Part shown: one piece after another, positions 9,004 to 16,565 of the stretch | Layout of the letters: the number at the start of each line of letters is the position of its first letter | Numbering within the stretch: position 1 is the first letter of the stretch | Assembly (NCBI GenBank): GCA_903926075.1 | Contig: CAIYHQ010000066.1 | Span: 1 to 50,130, forward strand | Direction: 5' to 3' | DNA: 50,130 bases | Origin: an uncultured Methanomicrobiales archaeon | GTDB lineage: Archaea > Halobacteriota > Methanomicrobia > Methanomicrobiales > Methanospirillaceae | The notes under the pieces: model-generated | The model's database searches: none | Told to the model about the DNA's origin: nothing | The model's input: only the letters and a program-made list of their open reading frames with translations | Translations under genes and position numbers: made by a program

Positions 9004-10259
9004 AGGCCTCGTTCCTCCAGCAGAACCCAGAAATCAGGGAAGGATTTTTTTACACACTCTGCGCTCCTGATAACTACTTCTCCAGAAATAAAACCCATAA
9101 CTGCAGAGCTCATTGCAGTCCGGTGGTCGCCCTCAGGATCTATATCCGCGGGTCCGGGTTTTCCAGGTTTTATTGTTATTGTGTCTGCCGTAACTCTGGT
9201 TTCTATCTCCATTGACTGGAGAATTTTTGCCATAACCTTTATCCGGTCGCTTTCTTTATATTTTAGATGATGGATTCCTGAAATTGTTGTCTCTGTGTCT
9301 GCAAACGGTGCAATCGCACAGACTGTCTGAACTGTGTCCGGCGATTTTGACATGTCAACCGAAACACCGGTCATAGGTCCATCCCGGGTGACCCTGACTT
9401 TATTTTCATGATATTCTACTTTACAACCCATCTTTTCCAGTATGTCAAGAAATTTTTTGTCTCCCTGAAAAGAATCTTTTGAGAGCCCGTTTACTGTTAC
9501 CGACCCTCCATTTACCGCTGCAATTGCAAAGAGATAGGAAGAAGAAGAGAAATCACCTTCAATCTGATATTCTCTGCAACTGTACTTACTCCTGCTGTCA
9601 ACTGAAAAGTGGGTATAAGAATCATTTTTCACATTTGCACCAAAGGAACGCATCATATCAAGTGTGATGTCGATATATGATGCAGAAACCGGTAATTCAG
9701 GAAGTTCCAGTTCAACATCTGTCTCTGCACAGGGTGAAGCAATCAGTATAGATGAAATAAACTGGCTGCTGACAGAGCCTGAAAGAGTAGTAAAACCACC
9801 GGAGAGTTTACCTGATACATGAACTGGCGGAGTCCCATTTTGTGCAGAAATATTTCCTCCAATCTTGTTAAGTCCACTGACAAGGGGTCCGATAGGTCGT
9901 TCCTGCATTCTCTCGTTTCCGGTAAGAGTGACGGGTCTTTTAGTGAGTAATGAAAAAGCGGTAAGCAGCCTTAAACCCGTCCCATTATTATCAAGATTTA
10001 TTTTGACAGGTCTTTTGCGAGGAAAAATCCCACCCGTGCCTTCAATAAAAAATTTTTCATTTTTCACACTGATCCTGACACCAAGCCTTCGAAGAGATTT
10101 AAGGGTCAGAAGAGTGTCTTCAGCAAATAACGGGCGGGTGAGGACTGAGTCTCCGGTGGCTAGTGATGCTATAATAAGTGCCCTGTGAGTGTAACTTTTT
10201 GACGCTGGAGCATCAAATATTAAATCTACTGGCCCTGTCTTTAAGGTCCTGACTCTCAT
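8985..10259 (-). CDS. aroA: 3-phosphoshikimate 1-carboxyvinyltransferase (EPSP synthase)
   Basis: EPSP synthase transfers the enolpyruvyl group of PEP to shikimate 3-phosphate. The 424-residue protein matches the usual length and carries the substrate-binding start APASKSYTHRALI, LDNNGTGLRLL in the first domain, GNERMQERPIGPLV, GSVSSQFISSILIA, EGDFSSSSYLF, KYKESDRI and GDHRTAM near the end, all hallmarks of the family. It begins directly after the pheA stop (no gap) and overlaps the next gene by 19 bases, inside the minus-strand aro operon. Confidence 0.97.
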   Translation of the reverse strand: MRVRTLKTGPVDLIFDAPASKSYTHRALIIASLATGDSVLTRPLFAEDTLLTLKSLRRLGVRISVKNEKFFIEGTGGIFPRKRPVKINLDNNGTGLRLLTAFSLLTKRPVTLTGNERMQERPIGPLVSGLNKIGGNISAQNGTPPVHVSGKLSGGFTTLSGSVSSQFISSILIASPCAETDVELELPELPVSASYIDITLDMMRSFGANVKNDSYTHFSVDSRSKYSCREYQIEGDFSSSSYLFAIAAVNGGSVTVNGLSKDSFQGDKKFLDILEKMGCKVEYHENKVRVTRDGPMTGVSVDMSKSPDTVQTVCAIAPFADTETTISGIHHLKYKESDRIKVMAKILQSMEIETRVTADTITIKPGKPGPADIDPEGDHRTAMSSAVMGFISGEVVIRSAECVKKSFPDFWVLLEERGLCQRLS

Positions 10260-11051
10260 TCAGATTCCTCCGATACTTGAATAACAACCAAGTTCCCTGA
10301 CAAGAGCAATCTTTCCTACTTCGTCAATTACTTCACAAAGAAAATTTGTAGATGAACAATCGATAAAAAAAAGATAACTTCCGCGTCCCCGCTTTGAAGG
10401 GCGGGATATTATCCTTGATAAATTAATCCCTCTTTGAGCGAAAGGACCTAGAATTTCATAAAGTAGTCCGGGTCTATCAGTTTCAGGGTCTATTATAAGA
10501 CTGCATTGAGTAAACGGACTACTTCCTTTTTTTCTTTCTTTTTCAAGTGAGACAAAACGCGTGGCATTATCCTCGCTATTCTGGACGTCTTCTCTGATAA
10601 TTACTAAATTCTGCAACCTGGCTGCATTTTCGGTTGTTATTGCTGCAGAACCCTGATCTTTTGCTGCCAGTTCTGCACTGACTGCATTACTCTCGGTATG
10701 TATTACAGTGACACCCAGTTCCTCCAGGAACTCGCTGCACTGTTCATGTGCCTGGGGATGGGCATAGACTCTTTTTATGAACTCTGTTGAAGTAACATTT
10801 GAGGCAAGATGATGCCGGATTCGAAACCATGCTTCTCCTGTGATAAATACCGGGAACTTGTTGAGTGCATCCAGCGTCAGACCTATGCTCCCTACTTCAC
10901 TGTTTTCTATTGGGACAACTCCGATAAATTCACCCTTGTAAACACCCTCAACAATTTTTTTTATTGAAGGGAGAAGCAGAGGTTCTGTTCTAAAAAGTGA
11001 TGCTGCGGCCTCATGACTGAATGTTCCGCGTGGGCCTAGTGCCGCTATCAC
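10260..11051 (-). CDS. pheA: prephenate dehydratase
   Basis: Prephenate dehydratase makes phenylpyruvate, the precursor of phenylalanine. The 263-residue protein begins with ALGPRGTFSHEAA, has the PIENSEVGS effector/active-site segment, the catalytic-domain end DNATRFVSLEKE, and a C-terminal ACT domain (about 180-263) with DRPGLLYEIL and LSRIISRPSKRG, the usual Phe-binding regulatory element. There is no chorismate mutase domain, so mutase must come from elsewhere. It lies three bases after tyrA and abuts aroA. Feedback inhibition by Phe through the ACT domain is expected from the family. Confidence 0.95.
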   Translation of the reverse strand: MIAALGPRGTFSHEAAASLFRTEPLLLPSIKKIVEGVYKGEFIGVVPIENSEVGSIGLTLDALNKFPVFITGEAWFRIRHHLASNVTSTEFIKRVYAHPQAHEQCSEFLEELGVTVIHTESNAVSAELAAKDQGSAAITTENAARLQNLVIIREDVQNSEDNATRFVSLEKERKKGSSPFTQCSLIIDPETDRPGLLYEILGPFAQRGINLSRIISRPSKRGRGSYLFFIDCSSTNFLCEVIDEVGKIALVRELGCYSSIGGI

Positions 11052-11054
11052 TTT

Positions 11055-11879
11055 TTACCTCTCCGCGAGGATCTGGATTATATGATTAGTCTCTTCCATG
11101 GCAGATTCAGAAAATTGGCCAAAAAATGCTTTATTTAGTTCAAATAATGAATTAAACCCTGAAAAATCAGAGTCAAGGATAATCTTTGAAACTTTTTCGG
11201 CGGCTTTGTTATAATTCTCCAATATTTGCCGGAAGTATGGGTTCATCTGGAGAATATCCCCATAAAGGGAACCGTCCTGAGCAAGAAGTCTTCCAACTAC
11301 ACCCATCTCCATTCTATAAACCGGACTTGCGTATTTCAGGAGTGATTCGGGCTGGACACCCATCATATGAATTGTTTCTGCAATCAGAAGCGAAGAAAAG
11401 TGCATAAGCCCCTGGACAATTGCCATTGCTTTATCGTGAGATTCAGGGGTAGTCATTGTAATGCGTGCTCCTTCGGATTTAAAGATATTTAATATAAATG
11501 AGAGAGTCTCGTCACTACATCGTGCAGGTGTTACAATAATCACCTGGTTTTTTAGAGACTGTACTCCTGGGCCAAACATAGGGTGAAGACCGATCACCTG
11601 CGCGTCTGAACGAAGCATGGCTTCAACAGGTTCAACCTTCAGTGAAGTCAGGTCACAAATTATTTGATCTTTTCTGAGAAAGGGTGTAATCTCCTCTATT
11701 ACCGGGATAGTCATCCGAATTGGGACAGATACTATGACCAGGTCGACTTTTTCTACAAGAGATAAAGGCCTTATTGGTGTTGTCTTCCCTGCAACGCTAA
11801 CATCATGCCCGTTTTCATAGAATAACTTGGCAAATAACCGACCCATGCCACGGGTCCCACCGATTATCCCGACTTTCAT
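11055..11879 (-). CDS. tyrA: prephenate dehydrogenase
   Basis: A 274-residue NAD(P)-dependent prephenate dehydrogenase of the archaeal type. The N-terminal Rossmann loop is GIIGGTRGMGRLFA, followed by VDLVIVSVPIR, ICDLTSLK and the active-site region VIGLHPMFGPG. The C-terminal all-helical dimerisation domain runs from about 165. The product 4-hydroxyphenylpyruvate leads to tyrosine. No chorismate mutase or ACT domain is attached; the length fits the simple archaeal form. It starts one base from the end of the dehydroquinate synthase gene and is followed by pheA, so the Tyr and Phe branches are cotranscribed. Confidence 0.92.
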   Translation of the reverse strand: MKVGIIGGTRGMGRLFAKLFYENGHDVSVAGKTTPIRPLSLVEKVDLVIVSVPIRMTIPVIEEITPFLRKDQIICDLTSLKVEPVEAMLRSDAQVIGLHPMFGPGVQSLKNQVIIVTPARCSDETLSFILNIFKSEGARITMTTPESHDKAMAIVQGLMHFSSLLIAETIHMMGVQPESLLKYASPVYRMEMGVVGRLLAQDGSLYGDILQMNPYFRQILENYNKAAEKVSKIILDSDFSGFNSLFELNKAFFGQFSESAMEETNHIIQILAER

Positions 11880-11880
11880 A

Positions 11881-12867
11881 TCAGCGCTCCAGAATTGACT
11901 CGTTTATTGCGTGACCAAAATGTCTTGCTTCTTCCGAAAGGACACCATAAACCCGGTCTCCTTGTTTTAGCGAAACTACAGAGATCCCTTTACCACCTTC
12001 TCCCAAGATTCGGACAGTCTCTGCATTCTGTAACATCACATGAACCTTTATCCCTTCACAAAGAGCTTCCACAAGGAGCATCGGGCGTTTCTCAATCTTA
12101 AGTCTTCCTACAGTAACTTCTTTTGAGTTACCTTCATGATCAATTAACAGCAATCTGTCACCAGAATTGAGGTCTGAAAGATATGCTGTTTTTTTATCAG
12201 GCTTCAATATGTATGCATGTACTGCCCCGGCATTTACCCTGAAAGGTCGTGGAGCTACATAGGGATTTTTTAAAGTTTCTGCATTAACAAGAAAGAAACC
12301 GTGTGATGTATTTCCGACAAGCATACCCTCTCCTTCATTAAAAAGAGTTGTTGTATCAACACAGACCCGGTCTCCTATTCCTGCAGGAGTTATACGGGTT
12401 ATTGTAAAAATCTTTAATGAAAAGTTTTCAGAAGAATTTCGCATGTAACTGCCTGTATCGCGAATAACAGACGCATCATTCGTTGAAAGGAGTATTCCTG
12501 CTACTCCGCTTTCCAGGATATTAAGCGCGAGCTCAGCCTCCTCCTTGTTTTTTACTGATGCGATGACTGACCTGGACTGGGCAACAAGATTTTCAAGAGG
12601 AATAACTGTCCAGTCCTGGGTTGTAACCACGACCCAGCCTTTCCTTGAAAGTTCTACCGCATTCTCTTCATCCTCTTTACCTGATATTGTGACAAAATGC
12701 AGATCTCTTTCAGGTACGAGGTCACCTCCTTCTCCGATCACAGTCACACGGGCTAATTCTTTGGCCTTCTCTGGTTCATCTGTGAATATTGCAGTAGCTC
12801 CGGATTCGAGTGCGGTTGTTGCAAGGTTTTTATTCCAAGGACGAACCTCAACCCAGAACTCTTTCAT
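11881..12867 (-). CDS. aroB': 3-dehydroquinate synthase II (archaeal AroB')
   Basis: A 328-residue archaeal 3-dehydroquinate synthase, the NAD-dependent enzyme that oxidatively deaminates and cyclises 2-amino-3,7-dideoxy-D-threo-hept-6-ulosonate to dehydroquinate. It replaces bacterial AroB in euryarchaea. Recognisable parts are the start FWVEVRPWNKNLATTALESG, the middle GDRVCVDTTTLFNEGEGMLVG, and VNAGAVHAYIL with the final NAETVRILGEGGKGISV. The length matches the family. It overlaps the preceding ADH synthase gene by four bases (ATGA), as expected for the paired enzymes of the route. Confidence 0.95.
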   Translation of the reverse strand: MKEFWVEVRPWNKNLATTALESGATAIFTDEPEKAKELARVTVIGEGGDLVPERDLHFVTISGKEDEENAVELSRKGWVVVTTQDWTVIPLENLVAQSRSVIASVKNKEEAELALNILESGVAGILLSTNDASVIRDTGSYMRNSSENFSLKIFTITRITPAGIGDRVCVDTTTLFNEGEGMLVGNTSHGFFLVNAETLKNPYVAPRPFRVNAGAVHAYILKPDKKTAYLSDLNSGDRLLLIDHEGNSKEVTVGRLKIEKRPMLLVEALCEGIKVHVMLQNAETVRILGEGGKGISVVSLKQGDRVYGVLSEEARHFGHAINESILER

Positions 12868-13676
12868 ACCTTATTGCTCCAGATTCCAGGTCTGCTCTCT
12901 TTTAATAGGGCATCTTCAGGGGCAACACGATCATGGACCACCCGGGAGAGCGCCCTGACGAATTCCCTGGTGTTATCCCTTTGAAATGCATTTCTTCCTG
13001 CACAAACTCCGGCTGAACCTGCACTTACAGCTTCATTTATTAACGAAAGTGATTCGAGGTCGCTTGTTTTCTCTCCTCCTGCAATGAGTACCGGTACTGA
13101 ACAACTCGCAGAAATATCCTGAAACGATTTTTTGTCGCCAGTATAATTTGTCTTGATAATATCGGCTCCGATCTCTTCAGCAACCCGCACACAATGACCA
13201 ACCAACTTAGGTGAGTAAGGGTCAATATCTTTGCCACGGGGGTATATCATCACAAGGAGAGGCATTGCCCACTTCATACAATGCCGTGATATGACTCCTG
13301 CCTCTTCGAGCATCCTTGACTCCTGGGGTGCTCCAAGATTGATGTGAATTGATACAGCATCCGCTCCAAGAGCGATTGCTTCTGCAACCGTACATATTGT
13401 TACTTTATCGTTAGGGTCAGGATTCAGCTGTGTACTTGCAGAAAGGTGAATAATGAGTCCGATATCTCTACCTGATCCTCGATGTCCACCTTTTACAAGC
13501 CCTTTATGAAGAACAATTGCATTTGCACCACCATCACTCACTTCAGATACGGTTTTTTTCATATCGACAAGCCCTTCTATCTGTCCGAGTGTGAATCCGT
13601 GATCCATTGGAATGATGACAGATCTGCCGGTGTTCCGGTCCATTATACGTTCAAGACGGATCTCTTTTCCTATCAT
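12864..13676 (-). CDS. aroA': ADH synthase, class I aldolase family (archaeal AroA')
   Basis: A 270-residue class I aldolase of the archaeal fructose-bisphosphate aldolase/2-amino-3,7-dideoxyheptulosonate (ADH) synthase family. It makes the first seven-carbon intermediate of archaeal aromatic synthesis from 6-deoxy-5-ketofructose 1-phosphate and aspartate semialdehyde. Seen are [32 protein letters not shown] and the Schiff-base lysine strand [11 protein letters not shown], plus VLIAGGEK for phosphate binding. It is the second of two tandem paralogs; its place next to aroB' makes it the better candidate for ADH synthase. ATGA overlaps join it to both neighbours. Confidence 0.9.
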   Translation of the reverse strand: MIGKEIRLERIMDRNTGRSVIIPMDHGFTLGQIEGLVDMKKTVSEVSDGGANAIVLHKGLVKGGHRGSGRDIGLIIHLSASTQLNPDPNDKVTICTVAEAIALGADAVSIHINLGAPQESRMLEEAGVISRHCMKWAMPLLVMIYPRGKDIDPYSPKLVGHCVRVAEEIGADIIKTNYTGDKKSFQDISASCSVPVLIAGGEKTSDLESLSLINEAVSAGSAGVCAGRNAFQRDNTREFVRALSRVVHDRVAPEDALLKESRPGIWSNKV

Positions 13677-14470
13677 TTGTTTCCCTCCAGCATTGCAATT
13701 GCTTCATCGGCGGTCCCGTTATGATGAACAATGTGAGATGCAGCTGCTACAAATTTTGCTGGGTTGGAAAACTGGAAAGCGTTCCTTCCAATTGAGATCC
13801 CGGCAGCACCTCCCTCTATTGCTCCTTCTATCTCCTTCATTGTTGCACCTGTCCCTTTTTTAGATCCTCCTGCAATTACAACCGGGACCGGACAGCCCCT
13901 CGTTACAGTCCTGAATGAATCCGGATCTCCTGTGTATACTGTTTTTACCATGTCGGCACCAAGTTCAGCAGCTACTCTTGCCGCGAGGGCAACATGTTCC
14001 GGAGAATTTTCCTTATCTATTTTTCTTCCTCTTGGATACATCATTGCAAGGAGCGGCATTCCCCATTCCATACATGATATTGCAACATTCCCTAGGTCTT
14101 CAAGCATGGAAGCTTCGGATTCTGCACCGATATTGACGTGAATTGAGACTGCGTCAGCTCCCATCTTAAGGGCATGAGTCACTTTGTTCACAAGTACTTT
14201 TTTATTAGGATCAGGCCCCACCGAAGTACTTGCCGAGAGGTGAAGAATCAGACCTATATCCCTTCCATGCATGCGGTGTCCGTGAAGAGCAAGACCAAGG
14301 TGGCCAACTACTGCATTTGCACCGCCTTCCGCTACCTGGTCAACGGTTTTTCCCATATCAATAAGTCCTTCAATAGGACCGAGTGTAACTCCATGGTCCA
14401 TCGGGACAATAATTGTCCTTTTTGTATTTCTGTTAATTATCCGTTCAAGCCGGATCTGTTTCCCCATCAT
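13673..14470 (-). CDS. class I aldolase paralog (FBP aldolase / ADH synthase family)
   Basis: A close paralog of the next gene, of 265 residues from the ATG at 14470; an ATG at 14467 is equally possible. In-frame sequence upstream of 14470 does not resemble the family and is judged untranslated. The motifs match: [32 protein letters not shown], the lysine strand [11 protein letters not shown] and VVIAGGSK. Methanogens have two such enzymes: one makes ADH, and one acts on fructose bisphosphate and makes 6-deoxy-5-ketofructose 1-phosphate. By order it may perform the earlier step, but sequence alone does not decide. As first gene of the minus-strand aro operon it holds the operon's promoter region. 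Confidence 0.85.
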   Translation of the reverse strand: MMGKQIRLERIINRNTKRTIIVPMDHGVTLGPIEGLIDMGKTVDQVAEGGANAVVGHLGLALHGHRMHGRDIGLILHLSASTSVGPDPNKKVLVNKVTHALKMGADAVSIHVNIGAESEASMLEDLGNVAISCMEWGMPLLAMMYPRGRKIDKENSPEHVALAARVAAELGADMVKTVYTGDPDSFRTVTRGCPVPVVIAGGSKKGTGATMKEIEGAIEGGAAGISIGRNAFQFSNPAKFVAAASHIVHHNGTADEAIAMLEGNK

Positions 14471-14622
14471 GATACAAACCAACAAAATTTTTTTAATAAT
14501 TTCATACCACGCAGAAATCTGAAGAGTTATCGCGCGGTTATTAAAATCTATAATAACTAAAACGGTATGCAAAGCTAAAATCAGAATAAGGTTGTCCGAA
14601 ATTTCTTCGAACTAAATTTCTC

Positions 14623-14669
14623 CATGCATTAATGCATGTAGAACCTTGCATAGTATGCTATATGTTAGC
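14623..14669. promoter_or_regulatory. cluster of palindromes in the aro divergent spacer (candidate operator)
   Basis: Between the divergent aldolase paralog and aroD lie three inverted repeats: a perfect 16-base palindrome catgcattaatgcatg (14623-14638), gcatagtatgc with 5-base arms around one base (14648-14658), and gctatatgttagc with 4-base arms (14657-14669). All are built from GCAT/ATGC-like half sites. They sit just upstream of the aroD TATA-like box. This is the expected place for a regulator controlling both directions, but no regulator is known here and the role is inferred. Confidence 0.5.
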
Positions 14670-14675
14670 ATGGGG

Positions 14676-14684
14676 CATATATAG
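14676..14684 (+). promoter_or_regulatory. TATA-like box for aroD
   Basis: The sequence catatatag lies about 27 bases before the proposed GTG start of aroD. At the usual archaeal spacing, transcription would begin almost at the start codon, giving a leaderless or nearly leaderless mRNA. No Shine-Dalgarno sequence is properly placed for that GTG, which fits this reading. Confidence 0.45.
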
Positions 14685-14706
14685 TTTTGCTGCATACATT
14701 GGAAGT

Positions 14707-15339
14707 GTGAAGATAGTTCTCTCTCTTTTCTCATATAAATCTCAAAGTGAGCTTATTGAATCCGGACCAGATTTGCTTGAATTGAGGCTGGACAAGTGGG
14801 TCGGAGATCCAGTACAGTTTATACGTGAAAAAAAAGGGCATGAGACACTCTCAAAAATAATTACGGTCAGGAGTGAAGAGGAAGGAGGCTTTTTTAAAGG
14901 AACACCGGAAGAATGGGAAGAGATGGTAAATCCGATATTGCCATATGCCGATTATATCGATATTGAACAAAAGTACAGCAGGTTTGCTGAGGCTATAAGG
15001 GCAAAAGGAAAAAAAGTGATTGCATCTTATCATTCTTATTCAATGGTCCATACACCTCAACTCAGGGCATTAGAAGCAAATTTAAGGCGATATGGTGATA
15101 TACCAAAAATTATTGTCACACCTGAAAGCCATGATGATGTTTTTTCACTAATTCAGTACCTCATTTCCAGCACATCACCTATCTGTTTAGGTGTAATGGG
15201 TGAGGAGTTCAGATATGCCCGCGCACTTTTTGCTCTATTTGGTTCTTTTTTTGTATATTGCCATGGTGGAACGGCGACAGCAAAAGGCCAGTACAGTGTA
15301 GGTGAAATGAAAAAAATTTTAAACCTTCTTAGAAATTAA
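14707..15339 (+). CDS. aroD: 3-dehydroquinate dehydratase, type I
   Basis: Type I dehydroquinase dehydrates 3-dehydroquinate to dehydroshikimate through a lysine Schiff base. From the GTG at 14707 the protein has 210 residues and starts VKIVLSLFSY, close to the archaeal family pattern. An ATG at 14632 would add a 25-residue Cys-containing stretch unlike the family and lies inside the palindrome cluster, so it is rejected. Motifs are DLLELRLDKW, KIITVRSEEEGG, DIEQKY, VIASYHSYS with the general-base His, the Lys in PKIIVTP, and CLGVMGEEFRYAR. It is divergent from the aro operon and completes the chorismate pathway. Confidence 0.92.
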   Translation: MKIVLSLFSYKSQSELIESGPDLLELRLDKWVGDPVQFIREKKGHETLSKIITVRSEEEGGFFKGTPEEWEEMVNPILPYADYIDIEQKYSRFAEAIRAKGKKVIASYHSYSMVHTPQLRALEANLRRYGDIPKIIVTPESHDDVFSLIQYLISSTSPICLGVMGEEFRYARALFALFGSFFVYCHGGTATAKGQYSVGEMKKILNLLRN

Positions 15340-15426
15340 GAAAAATCTGCCCTGTTTTGTCATCTTCTGTACCCGTCAATTTTATATTGCATACTTATTT
15401 CCATTTCCTGGGATTATGACTCACTG

Positions 15427-15840
15427 ATGTACGCTAAAACAATCCATCTGAAGACTGACGGAGAAGGATCTGTAATCGATCTTACACGGCATATTGAGTC
15501 AGCAGTTACTGAAAGTGGTGTAAAAGACGGGCTTCTTAATGTATTTGTAAATGGTTCCACAGCCGCTGTAACAACCATCGAGTATGAAGATGGCGTGCTT
15601 CGTGACCTGGTTCAGTCTCTGTCGATACTGGCTCCGGACAACCATCACTATTTACATGATGCAAGATGGGGTGACGGAAATGGCAGATCTCATATAAAAT
15701 CAGCAATAGTAGGTCCCTCTATCACAATTCCTATTCATGAAGGGGTTATAGCCACAGGTACATGGCAGCAGGTTGTACTTCTGGAACTAGATGTCAGACA
15801 AACAAGGGAGAGGACTGTTATTATCTCTGTACTCTCTTGA
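15427..15840 (+). CDS. YjbQ family protein (UPF0047)
   Basis: A 137-residue protein of the YjbQ/UPF0047 family. The diagnostic segment is NHHYLHDARWGDGNGRSH, with conserved His/Asp residues, followed by IVGPSITIPI and a C-terminal WQQVVLLELD strand. Members are small trimeric beta-rich proteins; a weak thiamine phosphate synthase activity was reported for some, so the annotation 'secondary thiamine-phosphate synthase' is often used, but the physiological role is not firm. It stands alone, co-directional with aroD and 87 bases after it. Confidence 0.9.
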   Translation: MYAKTIHLKTDGEGSVIDLTRHIESAVTESGVKDGLLNVFVNGSTAAVTTIEYEDGVLRDLVQSLSILAPDNHHYLHDARWGDGNGRSHIKSAIVGPSITIPIHEGVIATGTWQQVVLLELDVRQTRERTVIISVLS

Positions 15841-15864
15841 TTATCTTTTATTTTTAGAATTGAA

Positions 15865-16128
15865 TCAATCGAGAGGTATAGTCTCGAGTTGGGATACTAG
15901 TTCCCAGATACGCGTCCTTGCATGAATTGGCATGTTAGGGTCATTACTAATCTCATCAATTTTTGAGATTGCTTCTGCAGCCCGAAACCCGGTTGGCTTT
16001 GAGGTGTTATTCAGAAGTTTAAGTGTTTCATCTGCTACTTTTCGTATATTTCTTGGTATTGTGTTGTCATTCGTGATGTTTTCCAACATCTGAATACATT
16101 TTTCTATCTTTGCATCCGGGGCTGTCAT
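15865..16128 (-). CDS. UPF0147 family protein
   Basis: An 87-residue helical protein of the archaeal UPF0147 family, recognised by [19 protein letters not shown] and [20 protein letters not shown]. The function is unknown. The start chosen is the ATG at 16128 because GGAGAG lies at the right distance upstream and family members begin here; the frame is open to 16179 but that part is unlike the family. It converges with the YjbQ gene and diverges from the p27-like gene. Confidence 0.88.
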   Translation of the reverse strand: MTAPDAKIEKCIQMLENITNDNTIPRNIRKVADETLKLLNNTSKPTGFRAAEAISKIDEISNDPNMPIHARTRIWELVSQLETIPLD

Positions 16129-16196
16129 GCTATCTCTCCAATGTTTCCGTAAAATGTACTTATATACTCCCTTATACATTTTGATATGGGTATAGT

Positions 16197-16565
16197 GTGA
16201 ACAAACAGAAAAGTGATGATGAGATAATGGCAGAACATTTGCTAAAGGGTCATAAAATGCTCCCCAATTCGTGTTCTGTCTGTGGAAATCCGGTTTTCTC
16301 TATAAAAGGCGAGATTATCTGTGTTGTTTGTAAAGACAGAGGGGACATCGTCGTGCAAAAAACTGATGAAAAAAACGATGAAAAACTACCAAAAGACATA
16401 GAAAAGCCAGAAAAACTTGTGAGCGTTTATGAGTTAAATGAATGCCTGCGTGCCACATTGATAAATCTGTGTAAAAAAATAGATTCATCTGAAGATGCAG
16501 AAAGGTGTTCCAAACTTATGGGTACATTGAAAACAGGTATTGAAGCGCTTGTAATGCTTTATTGA
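16197..16565 (+). CDS. Sjogren/scleroderma autoantigen p27-like zinc ribbon protein
   Basis: A 122-residue protein of the autoantigen p27 (Sjogren syndrome/scleroderma autoantigen 1) family, present in many archaea. The N-terminal part [19 protein letters not shown] followed by EIICVVC gives two CxxC pairs forming a zinc ribbon; the C-terminal half is charged and helical. The function is unknown. Translation may start at GTG 16197 or at the ATG at 16227, just before the conserved AEHLLKG. Its last seven bases overlap the convergent Hef gene. Confidence 0.85.
   Translation: MNKQKSDDEIMAEHLLKGHKMLPNSCSVCGNPVFSIKGEIICVVCKDRGDIVVQKTDEKNDEKLPKDIEKPEKLVSVYELNECLRATLINLCKKIDSSEDAERCSKLMGTLKTGIEALVMLY

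Noticed and set aside
14473-14572. In-frame extension upstream of the first aldolase paralog
   Set aside because: The extra 34 residues are unlike the family, whose conserved start [10 protein letters not shown] begins at 14467-14470, and the extension would run through the promoter region.
14632-14706. ATG at 14632 as start of aroD
   Set aside because: It lies inside the 16-base palindrome and upstream of the TATA-like box; the added residues do not match type I dehydroquinases.
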